A stretch of DNA of 64,000 nucleotides from positions 31,549 to 95,548 of the forward strand of contig JAUYRZ010000035.1 of the NCBI GenBank assembly GCA_030695565.1. Direction: 5' to 3'. Positions 62,381 to 64,000 of the stretch are shown here, piece by piece. How positions within the stretch are numbered: position 1 is the stretch's first letter; each line of letters opens with the position of its first letter. The translations under genes and the position numbers were made by a program. This DNA is from Archangium sp. GTDB taxonomy: Bacteria > Myxococcota > Myxococcia > Myxococcales > Myxococcaceae. The notes beneath the pieces were generated by a model. That model saw only the letters and a list, made by a program, of their open reading frames with translations. It did not search any database and was not told the DNA's origin.

Positions 62381-62424
62381 GGCCCCTCACCCCGGCCCTC
62401 TCCCCGCTTCGCAGGGAGAGGGAG
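62381..62424. repeat. Dispersed palindromic repeat copy 7 (right arm of inverted doublet)
   Basis: GGCCCCTCACCCCGGCCCTCTCCCCGCTTCGCAGGGAGAGGGAG; reverse complement matches copy 6 except two adjacent bases. Confidence 0.85.
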
Positions 62425-62428
62425 ACCA

Positions 62429-63460
62429 TCACCTGAAGCGGAAGGGCAGCGGCATCGCCATGCCTTCGTTCGACACCCGGAAGCTGAAGCCGAACCTGAT
62501 GAACCCGTCCTCCACCAACGCCGCCGGGGGATTGGTGAACGGCTGCGCCTTGGTGAACGCATTCATCGCCTCGACATCGAGCTCATCGAGCCCGCAGCTC
62601 TGCGCGACCTGAACATCGGCGAGTGAACCATCGGGCCGCAACGCCACGTGCAGCACCGTCAGTCGATCCGCCGCGCCCAGCCCGCGGCTCTTCGTGCGCA
62701 GCCGCGCGTTCGGATCCCACCGGGCCGACACCGCCTGCTTCACCCGATTGAAGAACGCGGCGTACTTCCACTCGCGCGTGTTGAGGAACGTGCCCGCCCC
62801 CGCCTCGACGTTCTCCAGATCATCATTCGGCGCCCCACCCCCTTCACTGGTCCCCGGAGTGCTCTGCGTGCCCGACTCGCTGCCCACCACCGCGGGCGCG
62901 GCTTCCACGTCTTCCGACGCACCGCTGACCTTCTGCGGCAACAGCAACAGGTCTCGCGGCGCCTGCCGGCCCAGAATGCTCTCGCTCAAGTTGATGCCCG
63001 AAGGCGGAGGCGCCAACGGAGCCGCCTTGCCTTTCGCCGACGGGGCCTGCTCGGGTTTGGCCTGGGTGGTGGCGGTCGCGCGGCTGTAGCGGTTGGTCTG
63101 CTCCTTCGCGCGGGTCTCCTTGGTGACCTTGTTGTCCGTCATCGCCAGGTACTTCGCGTCGGGCGAGACCTGGTTGTTCCCGGGCGCCACGTCGACGATC
63201 TGCCCCTTGGGGTGCAGCGGAGCGGCGCGCTCGACCGGTGTACTCGCCGCACGGCCGCGATTGCTCGCCCACGCCTTCGAGTCGATGCGCCGCATGCTCA
63301 CCGGCCGGCTCACCGGCTTCTTCGGCGGCGGTGGAGAGGCCGTCAGGTTTGAGGAGCCGATGAACAACAGCAGCATCACCGCATGACCCAGCAGGGACAG
63401 CGGCAGGGCAAGCAGCACCCCACGCCTGAGGGGTGTTCGCTGTGCGGGGGCCAGAAACAC
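62429..63460 (-). CDS. TonB-family energy transducer protein
   Basis: N-terminal TM, Pro/Lys segment PPPPKKPVSRPV, C-terminal LTVLHVALRPDGSLADVQVAQSCGLDELDVEAMNAFTKAQPFTNPP. Confidence 0.82.
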   Translation of the reverse strand: MFLAPAQRTPLRRGVLLALPLSLLGHAVMLLLFIGSSNLTASPPPPKKPVSRPVSMRRIDSKAWASNRGRAASTPVERAAPLHPKGQIVDVAPGNNQVSPDAKYLAMTDNKVTKETRAKEQTNRYSRATATTQAKPEQAPSAKGKAAPLAPPPSGINLSESILGRQAPRDLLLLPQKVSGASEDVEAAPAVVGSESGTQSTPGTSEGGGAPNDDLENVEAGAGTFLNTREWKYAAFFNRVKQAVSARWDPNARLRTKSRGLGAADRLTVLHVALRPDGSLADVQVAQSCGLDELDVEAMNAFTKAQPFTNPPAALVEDGFIRFGFSFRVSNEGMAMPLPFRFR

Positions 63461-63604
63461 GGAACGAGCGTTAGCGCACCTCGTGGGTGGATCACACCTG
63501 CACAGTGGGGGCTGCGCTCAACACTCCTGCCCGAGCAGGGTCGTGGAAGGGCTTGATCTCCGAGTGAAGGGGCGCTGGCCCGCGCCTTGTAAAGAGGCCA
63601 CCGC

Positions 63605-64000
63605 ATGAAGCTCCACCTGACGCTCCTGGCCGCCCTCTCGTTGGTCTCCGCTCCCGTCTTCGCTCAAGGCGCAGACAACCCCGAGTGCCTGGGCGACTCG
63701 TGCGGCAAGCCCGCCGAAGAAGGCGGGGGTTGCGGCTGCGGCTGCTCGGTCTGGGTGGCGTACACCGACGACGGCATCACGCTCGCGTACACCGATGACG
63801 CCGACGGCGACGGCAAGGCCGACGACAAAGACAACTGCGCCTTCGCGTCGAACCGCGACCAGCTCGACGGCGACGGCGATGGCGTGGGCGACTCGTGCGA
63901 CAACTGCGCGGCGGCTTCGAACTTCAGCCAGCTCGACGCTGACGGCGACGGCCAGGGTGACGGCTGCGACGCCGACATCGACGGCGACTCGGTGCTGAAC
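63605..64000 (+). CDS. Secreted protein with thrombospondin type 3-like Ca-binding repeats; runs off window end
   Basis: MKLHLTLLAALSLVSAPVFAQ; DADGDGKADDKDNCAFASNRDQLDGDGDGVGDSCDNCAAASNFSQLDADGDGQGDGCDADIDGD. Confidence 0.88.
   Translation, partial: MKLHLTLLAALSLVSAPVFAQGADNPECLGDSCGKPAEEGGGCGCGCSVWVAYTDDGITLAYTDDADGDGKADDKDNCAFASNRDQLDGDGDGVGDSCDNCAAASNFSQLDADGDGQGDGCDADIDGDSVLN

Noticed and set aside
1-64000. CRISPR arrays, rRNA, tRNA genes, transposases or integrases
   Set aside because: None recognised by eye; tRNAscan/Infernal and IS searches would be needed to exclude them formally

Overview
This is a high-GC, densely coding window with features typical of a Myxococcota chromosome: Ser/Thr kinase, FHA, AgmX/PglI remnant, DAG-rich lipoproteins and thrombospondin type 3 repeats. 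Housekeeping and signalling genes flank one clear accessory island at about 19.3-32.2 kb. The island lies between an intact mrfB (yprB-like exonuclease) gene and an intact gst gene. It is bracketed by a diverged duplication of the mrfB-3'/gst-3' junction. It carries (i) an operon for a lipoprotein, a secreted VWA-trypsin fusion and a large exported protein with a barrel-like C-terminus, and (ii) a composite EcoRII-type restriction-modification locus: vsr and a Dcm-like C5 methyltransferase converging on an operon of a GHKL (MORC/MutL-like) ATPase, two uncharacterised proteins and an EcoRII-like endonuclease. Other highlights: a candidate selenoprotein, in which an FG-GAP/ASPIC-thioredoxin ORF is interrupted by one in-frame UGA followed by a bSECIS-like hairpin; an acetate kinase-PduL fusion; four related 22-nt sites in alternating orientation upstream of an AbiEi/DUF559-like gene; a VapBC-like pair; an AgmX/PglI pseudogene remnant; and seven copies of a dispersed palindromic repeat, including one inside an O-antigen-ligase CDS and one inverted doublet. 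All calls come from reading the sequence and the supplied ORF track. No database search was run.
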